Shown: positions 48,430 through 60,084 of the stretch, one piece after another
Layout of the letters: each line of letters starts with the position of its first letter
Numbering within the stretch: the first letter of the stretch is position 1
Assembly: GCF_954871325.1 (NCBI RefSeq)
Contig: NC_088775.1
Coordinates: 64,953,561-65,017,560 of the forward strand
DNA length: 64,000 nucleotides
Direction: 5' to 3'
DNA from: Gordionus sp. m RMFG-2023
Taxonomy: Eukaryota > Nematomorpha > Gordioida > Chordodea > Parachordodidae
Position numbers and translations under genes: made by a program
The notes under the pieces: generated by a model
Told to the model about the DNA's origin: nothing
Database searches by the model: none
Seen by the model: the letters and a program-made list of their open reading frames with translations, nothing else

Positions 48430-48960
48430 GTCAAAAAAAATAATCTAGATATTGGGTTAAGGGTGAAAAAAAGCAACCCTAACTTTAAGTCGTCTTTAAA
48501 AAAAAAGATCCAAATTTTGGGTCGGATTGAATAAAACGACCCGATGTTTGAGTCTGAGTCAGAAAAACGACCCAAACTTTGAGTTGGAGTCGAAAAATAC
48601 GATCTAAACTTCAAGTTTGAGTCGAAAAATACGACCCAAACTTCAAGTTTGAGTCGAAAAATACGACCCAAACTTCAAGTTTGAGTCGAAAAATACGATC
48701 CAAACTTCAAGTTTGAGTCGAAAAATACGATCCAAATTTCAAGTTTGAGTCGAAAAATATGATCCAAACTTCAAGTTTGAGTCGAAAAATACGACCCAAA
48801 TTTCAAGTTTGAGTCGAAAAATACAACCCAAATTTTTAGTCGGAGTCGTAAAAAACGACCCATATTTTGGGTCGAAGTCGAAAAAAACGACCCAAACATT
48901 GAGTCGGAGTCGAATAAAACGACCCGAGCTTTGGGTCGGAATCGCGACTCGCGGCGTTTT
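48430..48960. repeat. GTCG-rich subterminal array, right arm
   Basis: Inverted partner of 36110-36640; a 33-bp unit (GAGTCGAAAAATACGA, CCAAACTTCAAGTTT) repeats about seven times between 48585 and 48815. Confidence 0.88.
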
Positions 48961-48970
48961 AACAACACAA

Positions 48971-49505
48971 ACTTTATCACGACGACACTTTATCACGACG
49001 ACACTTTATCACGACGACACTTTATCACGACGACACTTTATCACGACGACACTTTATCACGACGACACTTTATCACGACGACACTTTATCACTCAGTCAT
49101 TTGATAACGCGACACTTTATCACGCGACATTTTATCATGATATATTGGAATTTAGACGGAAAAGTCAAAAAATGAGATATTATCAAAATTTAACTTTTCA
49201 AATATATAAAATTAAGTTTTAAGTATATCATGATGAAAGTCAAAAAATGAGATATTATCAAAATTTAACTTTTCAATTATAATAAATTAAGTTTTAAGTA
49301 TAGCATGATAAAATGTCGCGTGATAAAGTGTCGCGTTATCAAATGACTGAGTGATAAAGTGTCGTCGTGATAAAGTGTCGTCGTGATTAAGTGTCGTCAT
49401 GATAAAGTGTCGTCGTGATAAAGTGTCGTCGTGATAAAGTGTCGTCGTGATAAAGTGTCGTGTGATAAAGTGTCGCATGATAAAGTGTCGTGTGATAAAA
49501 TGTCG
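48971..49505. repeat. 16-bp CGACACTTTATCACGA arrays in opposed orientation
   Basis: Seven head-to-tail units at 48971-49090 and about eleven inverted units at 49308-49505, separated by 170 bp. They form the long terminal repeats of the 35993-49512 element and could fold into a large hairpin. Confidence 0.9.
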
Positions 49506-49734
49506 CTAGGCGCCTAATATAGTTTCTATGGACAAAATATATTTTAAAATAATTAATTACTAAAAATTTTATTTAAGAAATAAAATTTTGATGAAATTTT
49601 TCAAAAGATTTTTACATGACAGAAATTTTTTTAAAATATATGATCATTTATATGTAAATTAAATTTTATTACAAAGTTTAAACATTCTTCTATAATTTGG
49701 GTAAGTTTTATGAGTATTTATCAAATCTAGATAT

Positions 49735-50322
49735 TATTTCAATCATGATTTGTCAATTTAGAGCTAGCGGGGTTCGCTAAACTATACACGTCAATTATAG
49801 CAATTAATAATGAAAAAAATTTCAAAATCTTGAAAAGGCAATTTCATGGCTGTTTATGATTGGTATTTAGGATTTATGCTAAGAAATCTTAATATCTCCT
49901 TAAAATTCATATTTTTTTATGTCCAAAATGTTTATTAAATTAGCCAAAGTTAAATTTCAATTTTTATATATAATTAGCTTCAATTTATAAGTATTATGAT
50001 ATTTTGAACAAAAAAATTATTCTATACATATTATTATTAAATAAAAATGCATTTCAATTTATTATGGCCTAAAAAAACCAATGGTTTAGGAAGCCCCTTG
50101 AAGTCGTTTGCCTCACCCCCCTATTGGGGCTTGTTAAACAAAATTTTCACTTTTACAAAAAATAAAATTTAAAAAAAATAATTATATTCTTAAGATTTTT
50201 ATAAGGCACCTATATAGAGTATAGTTTTAGGTATTTAATCATATACTATTTTTTATTTTATCTCAACAAGAGCTATAGCCAATTTTGTAAAAATTGATTT
50301 GACTAACCCCAGTCTCCCCTAC
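49735..50322 (-). repeat. GGGGAGACTGGGG-bounded repeat, copy 2 (inverted)
   Basis: Reverse complement of 35281-35893, ending at AACCCCAGTCTCCCC (50306-50320). It lies at the centre of two inverted ~210-bp arms (49521-49730 and 50325-50527). Confidence 0.75.
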
Positions 50323-50637
50323 TCATAAATTTACCCAAATTATAGAAGAGTGTTTAAACTTTGCAATAAAATTTAATTTACATATAAATGATTATATATT
50401 TTAATAAAAATTAAAATTCCGTCATGTAAAAATCTTTTTAAAATTTCATCAAAATTTTATTTCTTAAATAAAATTTTTAGTAATTAATTATTTCAAAATA
50501 TTTTTTGTCCATAGATGTATACTAATGAAAACTATATTAGAATAAAATTTTAACCTTCTGGTGTATTTAATTTTAAAATGAAATAAAGTGGTTTGTCAAG
50601 CCCCGGGCTTTACCTAACCCCAGTCTTCCATATATTT

Positions 50638-51720
50638 AGTTCGCAATAAGTTTCGTTAAAATATATCCGCTCTAAAATATTCGCGGTTAAGGTTTAACGG
50701 AAATCAATTCTTGATATTGTTTTGGCTATAAATGTTTCACGGAGGTTTTGCGATATAACCTTCGCTATAAAATTCCTTCGCGATAAACGACATTCGCGAA
50801 ATTTCGCTGAATTGACCTGATATTATAACCGACCCTATGTACTCCATTGCAGTTAAAGTAGAAAATTTATTTTTTGTCACGGCAATAATAGCCGATTTTA
50901 ATTAACTTAGGTCACATGACCAACCTACTGAAGTTAAGCCATTTAGCTTCAGGCTGAAAAATCCCCAAGCACCAGGATGTTTGATATTCGACTCATAAGA
51001 CTACGGTTAATTATTCAATTAATAGCTACAAATTATAAAATCTTTGCTTCATATATAATTTTTATTATGCCATCAAAAAAATTGGCTTTTTTTTATAAAT
51101 ATATAAATACTCATAAATGAGCGCCTTAAAATGAATACTGCAAAATAAATAAGGTTAAATTATAGTATTTTTGGGGGTAATGTTTTACACTTTATATAGC
51201 TACATAAAAAAAACATTTATCAATACTAGCAATGTTGACCAATTAAATATTTAATAAGTGGTCGGTTTTGAAGCTGCAATCGGTCAAATCACATTATGTT
51301 TAAAATATTTTTTAGAATGTAACAAGTAAATATATGCATAGAAAACAAAAATGAAGATTTTTTGATGGATAACGCCAGCAATGCAGTATTTATTAATAAG
51401 GGCAATAAATTGATCAAATAAAAATATTTTTGGTATAATGCTTTACTTTACACGTAATTATAACGACATAAAACAAAAATAAACATTTTTCAATGAATAT
51501 CACTAGCACTGCAGTATTTAGTTATCGACCTGTTTTTAGTAGGCAATCCTTCAAATTACAATATTTTAAATATGATTTTGAAGATATTGTTTTGCAATAA
51601 TGTAAGCATAGAAAACAAAAATTAATAGATTTCGATCATTAACCGCAATGTGTGCCTTACAAATTTACGGCTATTTTTCGATTCTCGACTCTTATAAATT
51701 AAATGTCAAAGAAACCTATC
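50638..51720. repeat. Right outer shell: TCGCGA-rich block and inverted tandem array
   Basis: 50640-50825 repeats TTCGCGATAAA / CGCGGTTAAGG variants and reverse-complements the block at 33005-33195. 50826-51194 is unremarkable. 51195-51720 is the inverted partner of 32590-33005 with more units (CGGTCAAATCACATTATG, GAAAACAAAAATGAAGAT, TTACGGCTATTTTTCGATTC). Confidence 0.6.
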
Positions 51721-52684
51721 TTTTTTTTTTAATTTATAAGTTTTCTACATATATTTACACCCAAATATAAAAAAAGTGCTAATCAATAATCATTAAGGCT
51801 AATATGATGTTTTAATATTTATGCATGTGACACTCTCTTTTGGATATATATTTATTAAATTTTAAAATTGAAAAATAAAATTTGTAAATAACTTTTTTCC
51901 CCATTGATTTAAACATATTTCTGATAAATGTAGAATGTAGCTTTATCTTTTGCTTTCCTTATCTCTCTTGTATTATCAAATCTTAGAATTCTCAATAGGA
52001 ATTGGAATTGGTTTATATTCAAAGTATACCTAAATACATTCACTCCAAATGCATCATTATATATAATAAATATCATAAAAGATATAAGAATAATAAATTA
52101 CTTTCAGAGCGTGAATAAATTAAATAAAGCAATATGTTTAATTTTTAAATTTTTATTCCTCCGAAAAAATAATATAAAATTTCCCAATTTAGAGTCATAT
52201 ATATCAATCAAAAAATAGAAATAAATCTATTTTTTATCATAATTACTAATAAAAAAATGGATTTAAAAAAAAATTACGAAGTATAAAGACATATTTTACA
52301 CAAAACTTTACAAATAGCAAATATCTCAAATAAATAATAATGAAATTTGAAGTTGTATTCCTTGTTACAAAATGTTAAACTACTGAAAAACCAGATCAGT
52401 GTCTTCTCGGTTTTGTATTACAAAGATTATAAAAGTCGTTGGGTCATATTTACCCCATCTTTGTAGTGAAGGTTAAATAAAAATAGATTTATTTATTAAT
52501 AGATATTTAATCTCTAGTTTTTATTTGATAAAACTGATTAAAATAATATATACAAAGATGTTTCTGAAAATTATTTTTTGAAAAAAGAGAATTATAATAA
52601 AATTTACATTAATTATGATTAATTACTAATTTAGCAATGAGGTATTTAATCATACCCGTTATTCCTTCTTGAAAAATTCCACTA
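51721..52684. other. No gene recognised
   Basis: AT-rich. GGTCATATTTACCCCATC near 52443 resembles motifs near some transposon ends but could not be paired. Confidence 0.45.
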
Positions 52685-52739
52685 AAACGACTAATCTAAT
52701 AAACTAAAATGACTAATTAGTCGGCTTAGTCGACTCAGG

Positions 52740-53320
52740 TAAAAATATATATTGTAAAGATGTTAAAATAAAATTTTAGTGAAGATGTACCATAGAAAAG
52801 TGATAATTGTCATAATCGTTATTTTTGAGTTTTAAGTAAATAGGTAAAAATTCAAATTTCAATGAAGTTATACCATAGAAAAATGACAATTGTCATAAAT
52901 ATTATTTTTGAACTATTTTGATTTTATTTTGAAGCCACAGGGTAGAATGATAAGTTGTTAACATATTAAAATTTAAATGAAAATGTCTCATAGAAAGGTG
53001 ACAATTGTCATTATCGTTATTTTTGAATAAAAATTTTTTAAAGATAGGTAAAAATATATATTGTAAACATGTTAAATTAAAATTTCAGTGAAGATGTACC
53101 ATAGAAAAGTGACAATTGTCATAATTGTTATTTTTTAACTTTTTTGAATTTTTTTAAAGTAAATAGGTAAAAATAATTGTAAAGATATTAAATTAAAATT
53201 TCAATGAAGATGTAACATAGAAAAATGACTATTGTCATAATCGTTATTTATGAACTTTTTTGACACAGCAGGGTAAAATAAAATGTAAACATGTTAAATT
53301 AAAATTTAAACGAGGATGTA
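52740..53320. repeat. Palindrome array, left end of the large element
   Basis: Five units of about 110 bp with GTACCATAGAAAAGTGACAA, GACAATTGTCAT (exact near 52883, 53000 and 53110) and GTAAACATGTTAAATT. A sixth, interrupted by the hAT insertion, continues at 56095. Confidence 0.88.
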
Positions 53321-56094
53321 CAGTAGCGTACGCAGGAATTTGGTGTGGGGGGGGGGGGGATAATTAAAATTTTTTAAAATAAAATTATTGTTATTTAAAA
53401 ATATCAAGCATAAATTTATTAGGACTAATAACTATTTCTAATATACAAATTTAAATTAATATGAATTATAAAAAATTAAATATATAAACCGATATATAAA
53501 AATAAATTTGATTTAAAAAATATTGAACGGATATAACCGGCGGCATATAAATACTTTAAATAAATCTGAATTATAAAATATTAAGTGGATATAACCAGGA
53601 TATGATGACTATAAAATAAATAATCCATAATAGAAATTTAAATTTTTTTGAGCTTTTAAAATTTATATATAAAGTATAAAAAATCTAAATGTTGGAAATA
53701 TGAATAATTATATTTTTTATGTAAAAGAAAAATATATAAGACATTAAAAAATGATAGCATAAAAAATATTATAGAAACATTATATTTTTATAATGTAAAA
53801 TCCAATCTTCGTTGGGAGGGAGCTAATTTTTCAATTATCTCATCCGTGTTTGGCGTCAAATGCCTATGAATATTCAAAAGGGCCAGACCATTCAACCTAC
53901 TTTCAGAAGTTGTACTTCTTAGGTACGTTTTTAATTTTCTTAAAGAAGAGAATGTTTCTCATTATTTGCAGTACTAATGGGAAGAGTTGCTAATATATAT
54001 AATAATTTCAATATATTGGGAAAATAATCTAAAAGATGTTTGAAATGATGCAAAGCATCATAGCATTTTTTGGGACTATATCAACCATAGTTAATCTTTT
54101 ATACCATAGTTGGCATTCAGATAATAAAGCATCATGAGATACATTAATGTCTTCATGATAAAAATCTTCCAAATATTTTATTTTTTTTCTATCACCATCT
54201 GAAAAAGGTTCAGAGGGCTTTTGCGGAAGTAATATCTGCAGATTGATAAGTGTTTCTTGATAAATTAAAAACCTTTCATTTACTTGGGTTATAAATGTAT
54301 CCAAAAGAGGTATAAAGACATTTATTTTATAATATTCTTCTATTGACCCTATATTAATATTTGGACGATAAGTTTGCCTTACTGTAAGTCGAGGGAGACA
54401 AATATTGAACTCGTATAGCTCTGCTTTTGATTCAACATTAACATATAAAATATGAAATTCCTCATCAGCATTAGCTCTAATTTCATTGAGCTCTAATAAA
54501 ATTGTCTCTACTATTCTCATCATCTCAATCAAATCAATATCAGGTTTTTGAAAAGTATTACATAAAATAGTTGTATAATTAAATAATTTATTAATACATT
54601 CTAATGCGAAAAAAAAATTTGGTATAAGTATTGAATCCAGTAACTTGCTTGCTTCTGAAGAAATATCTTTTTCAGACATTGTGATATTTCTATAAGAGCA
54701 TTAATAATCGGCTCTTCTAACTCGATAAAAGCTGTTACTGCTTGATGTCGAAGACTCCATCTTGTTGGACAAGCTTTTTGCAATTTTTTTCTCCTTGTTG
54801 GGCAAGGAGTTTTAGATATAATTCTGTTCAAAATATTTTGACGCTTGGGGTATCTAAACATCTCATAGATGCTAGATATTTTACCTGATATAAATATAAA
54901 AAATTTAATTTAATAATTAAAAACCTAAGCAATTTGATATCAATGGTAAAGAACATGAATCCGATATTGCTAAGTTGAGTGAATGGGCAGCACAGTGGAC
55001 ATATATAGCTGTTGGGCATTTTTTTTAAATAAATGCCTGAAGCCCATTGAATTGTCCACTCATTGCACGTGCTCCATCATACCCTTGCCCACGTATCATA
55101 TTTATATTTAGCTATATTTTTTTAAATAATTATATAATAAGATTAATTATTACTTTTAATTTTTTAAGATTCACAAATATTACATCAACTAAAGCAGACC
55201 CAGTCATGCTTGAAACAGGAATAAATTGGAGAAACATTTCCTTGATAATGTTTTTATGAGTATCTACATATCGCGCACACAACGACATCTGCTCAAAGCC
55301 AGCAATGTCCGTGGTCTCATCTGCCAAAATTGAGAAGCATGGGGCGGAATTGATTTCCAATTTTTCTAAAATGATATTGTTGCAAATATCAATTATCTCA
55401 TTTTATATCCTAGGGTTGAGATAAGTAGCATTTTTATTGGTACTAATGAGGCTCTTTATTAATACAGGATCTCCTAATGCTTTAAATCTTAAAAGTCCAC
55501 GGAAATTACCTTCGTTATCGTTATTATTAAAATTTAAGCTTCCTGAATCCTTGTGGCCACGAAATGCTAGGCCTTGCAAGCCACAATATAAAATAGCCTC
55601 AATAGTTAGTTTTATCTTGCCTCTATTTTCTTTTGCAATTTTAACCCTATTTTTATCAATTATTGATGAAATGGGAATCATAATACCCTTTTGAATTGAT
55701 TCTTTTGAGGAAATCATCAGTTCACAGCTTTAGTTTATTAAATTATCATACTATACTTTTTTGCTTTTTGGCATGATTTTCACCTTCAGCGTTTTTTAAA
55801 AAAAGTCTAATATCCATGACTAGAAATTTGAAAATTATAATACCGGGAAATTTAAAAATAATAAATAAATATTACGCCACAAGGAAAACTTGAAAACGAA
55901 ATTAATTGATAAAGTAAATTAGTAAATGAAAAAGGTAATAATATAAAAATTTAAAAAGAAATAGATATGAATAATTATAATAAAATATAATATATAAAAA
56001 ATAATATTTTTGAAAAATATGTCCGGCATCTGCATTTTGGCTTTGGGGGGGGGGGGGGATTTGTCCCCCTGCCCCCCCGCTGCGTACGCCAATG
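53321..56094. mobile_element. 2774-bp hAT element with ZMYM-type transposase
   Basis: Ends CAGTAGCGTACGCAGG and, inward from the right, CATTGGCGTACGCAGCG. Perfect 8-bp target duplication AGGATGTA at 53313-53320 and 56095-56102, inside one unit of the palindrome array. A run of about 14-15 G lies just inside the left end (53338-53352) and another G/C run at the right (56045-56080). Confidence 0.95.
53788..55717 (-). pseudogene. hAT transposase, ZMYM/TTF-type (DUF4371), recently decayed
   Basis: Minus-strand order: NRVKIAKENRGKIKLTIEAI, GLAFRGHKD and NEGNFRGLLRFKALGD (DUF4371 region, about 55640-55460); SAPCFSILADETTDIAGFEQ and RYVD (55345-55265, first acidic residues); a probable short intron, then IRGQGYDGARAMSGQFNGLQ (55085-55030); AIYVHCAAHSLNLAISDSC (about 55005-54950); CPTRWSLRHQAVTAFIELEE (RW block); DISSEASKLLDSIL; LPRLTVRQTYRPNI; EEYYKINVFIPLLDTFITQV. 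The C-terminus KLKTYLRSTTSESRLNGLAL ends at a TAA at 53788. A frame slip before YVHC, one between the two large 3' blocks and a stop near the dimerisation motif make it inactive as it stands. The N-terminal TTF finger is not recognisable. Confidence 0.9.
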
Positions 56095-57518
56095 AGGATG
56101 TACCATAAAAAGTGACAATTGTCATAATCGTTTTTTTAAGCTTTTTCGAATATTTTGCTAAAACGAGCTGGTTTTTAGCCTACGCCCGTCCATCTATTTG
56201 GGCGAATTAGCTAAATAATATTTAAAAGTGCGAGGGGACCGTTAAAAAATTTTAACCTTTATTTATAACTTAAAATTTATTAGGTAAACATTAAAATATA
56301 TGCTTCATAAAATTTTAACATTTTTAATACCAAAGCACCGATAACTGTTGTGGATGTTATCGTTGGGAAAAACCAATGAGATTAAAAAAACTTGTTTGAT
56401 TTGATTTGATTGCATGGAAGAATATAACATCGACGTGGATTAAAATATCATTTTACCCGTTTTCCCAAAAGCAAAGAAAATTCAATTATTAAATTTTAAA
56501 TGCAATGTTTGAAATAGATAGCATCCACATCAAGATTAAATCACAAAAAAGGGTGCCAACTTTTTATTTAAAAAATCGATATGTTAATACAACAAAAGGG
56601 TATCAACTTTTTATTTTAGGTAATCGATATGTTAATGATCGATCACCTATCTGAATTACTTTCTAATATAACCTTAAAGTAGAGTATAATGATTGCAACT
56701 TGTAAATTGTTGTAACCATATAATGCTATTTTTTTTGTTCTGAATCTAGTATTTGGTTTCAAATGAAAATTTTGGAATAATTAAAACTATAATATGATGA
56801 AAATGACTAAATTAAGTAATAACCAATAAATCATACCTTAAATTTACAAAAAAAAGAATACTTTTTCAATTATTTATAATCTAATATTTGTAAAAAAAGC
56901 TACACTAATATTATAATATAATAATTTTTTTTGAAAAAATTTAATTTAAAAAATAGTATATTCTGGAATTTTCATATATTTTACCATATTTATACTCGAT
57001 TTTGGTAATTCATATTTTGTTACCTTTTATAATCAAATAAATTCAATAAATAGTAATTTTATGGCATCAATAATGTTAGATCTTATATATGCATTAAAAT
57101 TTTTTTGTTTATTTGTTTGTTTAAATATAAATTATAATGCGATTTTATTTATTTATTATTTTAATTTCAAATTATTTTAGCGCCTAGATGGCTCCATTAA
57201 TTTTTGCATATTTATTAAAAATATTATTTTAGAAAATAAATAACCAATCCCTCCCTCGTTTATTACTTCCAAAATAAATCTATTTTACAATTATCAATAT
57301 TAATGAGTAGTTTATCCTTTTCTACATCCTCAAGCTCAAATAGTAATACAATAATGGATTCTCAGGAGAAAGAGGAGGATAATGTAATTTATATTAATTT
57401 TTTTATTTAAATTAATGAACCAATTATCTAGACTTGAAGGGAGAGAAGAATAATGCTATAATAGATTCTCAACAGAAAGAGGAGGATGATGTAATATTTA
57501 ATATTTTTGTTATATATA

Positions 57519-57732
57519 AAAACTCGGTCCGGGATCAAGCCGGCTCAGGAGTTACATAATCTTAGAATATTTAGAAAAAGAGTAAAAAAAATTTATTCAA
57601 AAATAACGACGGGTCGTGCCTCAACCGACTCATATGACTCAATAAAACGGCTTGAGTCTTAATTGATTATTCGATTAAAAACTGGCTGAGTTTAGGGCTA
57701 AACAGGCTTGGCTCAGCCATTTAACAACACTA
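57519..57732. repeat. TAGTGTTGTTAA-family fragment
   Basis: The right side reads inward TAGTGTTGTTAAATGGCTGA, followed by repeated GGCTGAG / GACTCAA motifs; the left side has no matching end. Probably a truncated MITE. Confidence 0.45.
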
Positions 57733-57978
57733 ACCCAATGCTTTATAAAATCAATAGGCTTTATTTGATAGTATTTACATTGCATAAGAAAATAGTCATG
57801 AAATCATAAGCAGTGAAGAAATCAATATTCATGGGTTTTACACAGATTCCAATGTAATATATTTCGATACTTTAAAAACTTAACAATTTTAAAAATATAT
57901 AATTTAATATAACCTTTTTTTATAATAACGAATCAATTTTAAAAGATAAAATATATTTTTTATTATATAAATATTATA

Positions 57979-58335
57979 TAGATAAAGCCTTTGAATAGCC
58001 AAGATGTTAATATAAGTGATATATCACAAATATCGGAAATATATACATCTAGGACAAAGTCCAACTTCTCATTTTTTGCCATTGAAAAGGCTGAAATGCT
58101 AAAGAAAAACAAATATGCTGGCCTTACTAACACCGTGTTCATACCGATCGTTACCAATACCCTAGGCATGGTTGGAAGTGATGCCTTCAATTTCATTAAA
58201 ATCTTAGGAAAAAAAATGAGACAGATCTTAAGGGACCCCAATGAATGATTATACCTTCGTCAGCAGATTTCCTTGTATATCCGCAGGTCCAATTTTTTAA
58301 GCATTCACTCTTCTAGGGTGATTTGTACCTTTTTT
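57979..58335 (+). pseudogene. LINE C-terminal fragment, same family as 11.85-14.49 kb
   Basis: Reads KPLNSQDVNISDISQISEIY, then AEMLKKNKYAGLTNTVFIPI, then TNTLGMVGSDAFNFIKILGK and KKMRQILRDPNE, stop, LYLRQQISLYIRRSNFLSIH. It lines up with the tail of the other LINE copy (FFKSLGKKIRAITGDP ... RQRISIDICISN), and completes the distal sequence missing there. Only the last quarter or less of the LINE is present. Confidence 0.8.
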
Positions 58336-58520
58336 TAATATTTATTTTGTTCTAAATTTTTTTATACATATATATTTTTTTTAATTCATTTTTTAAGATA
58401 TGCTTATTTGTTTTTTTTAAATATATATATTTTTAATTATTTACTGTATATATCCTATTTTAAAACATGTTACTAAATCACATTCTCATTTGAGAGTAGA
58501 AAATAATTACAAAAATCACA

Positions 58521-60084
58521 TTCGTTAGTAGGGATAAGAAAATTAATCCCACACGAAAATACTCATTTAAACAAATTGATTATGAGATATATAATAAAAG
58601 GCAACATATCTTTTGACAAAATTGAATGTCCGTATTTTAGAGACATATTCTCATTTATATTTAAAAATGAGAAGATATGGTGTCAGCAAACGAGTGCCCG
58701 TTATGTAAAGGATTTATATGAAAAGTCAAATAAACTTATTAAAGAACTTAAACAACTAAATAGCAAAATAAGCTTAACAGCGGACATTTGGACGAGGATA
58801 AATTCTTTATCTTATTGTTCAATAACTACTCATTATATAGATAAGGATTGGAAAATGATAAGCTCTCTTCTAGATTTTATAGAGATATCTCATCCACATA
58901 CAGGGCTAGAAATATCCGAATCTATTCTAGCCTCTCTTGAATCTGGAAAGATTCAAGATAAAATTATGTATATTACTCATGATAATGCCAAAAATATGGT
59001 ATCAGCTTCGCATATAATGAATCAAACTTATACAGAGATATATGGTTCATCTTTATATAACCATAGGTGTCTAGCTCATATAATAAATATTATTGTGGGT
59101 GAGAGAATGATCATTTTAAATGATTTAGAAAAAATAAATAAATTTGTTAAAAAACTGCATATGTCACCAAAATATATGAAAGAGTTTCTAGACATAACTG
59201 GCGGTATGTGCAATGTCGTAATAAGATGGAATTCTAAATTCTTAATGATATCCTCTATTAAAAAAGTAAAAGTTTAATATTTTTTTTATAGAAGCAGTTA
59301 ATAAATTAGGGAAAAAAAGGAGTCACCAAGATGGCTAGTTATTTATAAATAACGAAGAATCAAAATTTTTAAAAGATGTAGAAGAGTTTTTAAAACCTTT
59401 TTACAAAATTACCTTAGAAACTTCATCAGCTACCAATACAACCATTGGTTCTGCAGTAATATTCATAAATTGTATTGAAAATATCTTAAATCATTATATT
59501 ACTGACGATACCGTATTGAAAAATACGGCGGAAAATATATCATATTACATCAGTTATCAAGTATATTAGATCCTAAAACTAAGCAAAAATTTTTACATAA
59601 ATTCATAATAAATTCGAATTTTTTGCTCAATTTAAAACTTTGTATACGAAATATAACATCTCATTATCAAAGTCGTCAGCCTTTAAAATGATATATTGAA
59701 TAAGGCATTACAATTTTTTGTAAGCATACATAACATAAGAAAGTAAATATATGAATACATCATAGATATATATGTTTAATATATTTATAATTTAGGGCTC
59801 CGTTACAATTAAATGATCCATTGAAGGACGAAATATCGTTATATTTAAAAGATGTAGCAGGTCCAACAACTAATGTATTAGACTGGTGGTTGATTAATAA
59901 CAATACATATCCTCATTTATATTTAATGGCTAAAGATTTCTTAGCACAACAAACGACGAGTGTTGCTAGCGAAAGAATCTTTAGCAAGGCAATGGAATAC
60001 ATATCCAAAAAGAGAAATAAAATGCCATCTACAACACTAAAACATTGCATATCCCTAAATTGTTGGGAAGTTGATATTGAATAA
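58521..60084 (+). pseudogene. hAT transposase (BED/RICESLEEPER class), second copy
   Basis: Blocks in order: ENTHLNKLIMRYIIKGNISF, IWCQQTSARYVKDLYEKSNK, SLTADIWTRINSLSYCSITT (first catalytic Asp), DFIEISHPHTGLEISES, ITHDNAKNMVSA (second Asp), HRCLAHIINIIVGERM (C-x2-H), VVIRWNSKFLMISS (RW), FLKDVEEFLKPFYKITLETS, SVLDPKT-like VY-ILDPKTKQKF, YLKDVAGPTTNVLDWWLINN and QQTTSVASERIFSKAMEYIS (dimerisation). The 5' third (58576-59277) and 3' end (59797-60084) are open; the middle has stops. An acceptor near 59795 suggests a last intron. No BED finger remains upstream. Confidence 0.88.

Larger units (their letters stand above)
36104..48970. mobile_element. 12.87-kb palindromic hAT element with kilobase inverted arms
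   Basis: Ends TAGTGTTGTTAA (left) and TTGTGTTGTTAA (right, read inward). Flanked by ACTTTATC at 36096-36103 and 48971-48978, an 8-bp duplication as hAT elements make, although the target array itself contains this octamer repeatedly. Left arm 36104-39221 and right arm 45363-48970 are inverted copies. Each runs GTCG-rich array, 118-bp palindrome array, AT-rich stretch, then the transposase 3' end. The transposase is nearly whole on the left side (minus strand); on the right only end pieces remain (plus strand). A further inverted pair of transposase 5' segments (40800-41133 and 42566-42900) faces the centre, so this reads as two head-to-head copies with another hAT between them. Confidence 0.85.
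35993..49512. mobile_element. 16-bp-unit repeat element (MITE), split by the 12.9-kb hAT
   Basis: Flanked by CCTAATAT on both sides (35985-35992, 49513-49520), a perfect 8-bp target duplication. Its ends are arrays of ACTTTATCACG(A)CGAC units: 35999-36103 plus 48971-49130 in + orientation, and 49308-49505 inverted. Between lie two tandem copies of a 68-bp AT-rich segment (49155-49295, GTCAAAAAATGAGATATTATC). Without the hAT it would be about 650 bp. His/Phe/Thr-rich open frames in the arrays are not genes. Confidence 0.85.
35894..50637. mobile_element. Shell element with GGGGAGAC-GGGGTTAGGTAAA ends
   Basis: Left end 35894-35992 and right end 50525-50637 are inverted copies (GGGGTTAGGTAAA, CCCGGGGCTTG, GGCAAACCAC, TACACCAGAAGG). 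The right side also has two inverted ~210-bp arms (49521-49730 and 50325-50527) around the second GGGGAGACTGGGG repeat. The 16-bp-unit element with its own 8-bp duplication interrupts the left part. Boundaries are approximate; no transposase of its own is seen. Confidence 0.55.

Noticed and set aside
48809-49478. His/Phe/Thr-rich open frames in the CTTTATCACG arrays (also 35880-36374)
   Set aside because: Translation of a 16-bp and a 33-bp tandem repeat, readable on both strands; not genes.
48971-49505. CRISPR-like array
   Set aside because: Units are contiguous without unique spacers and the setting is an animal transposon.
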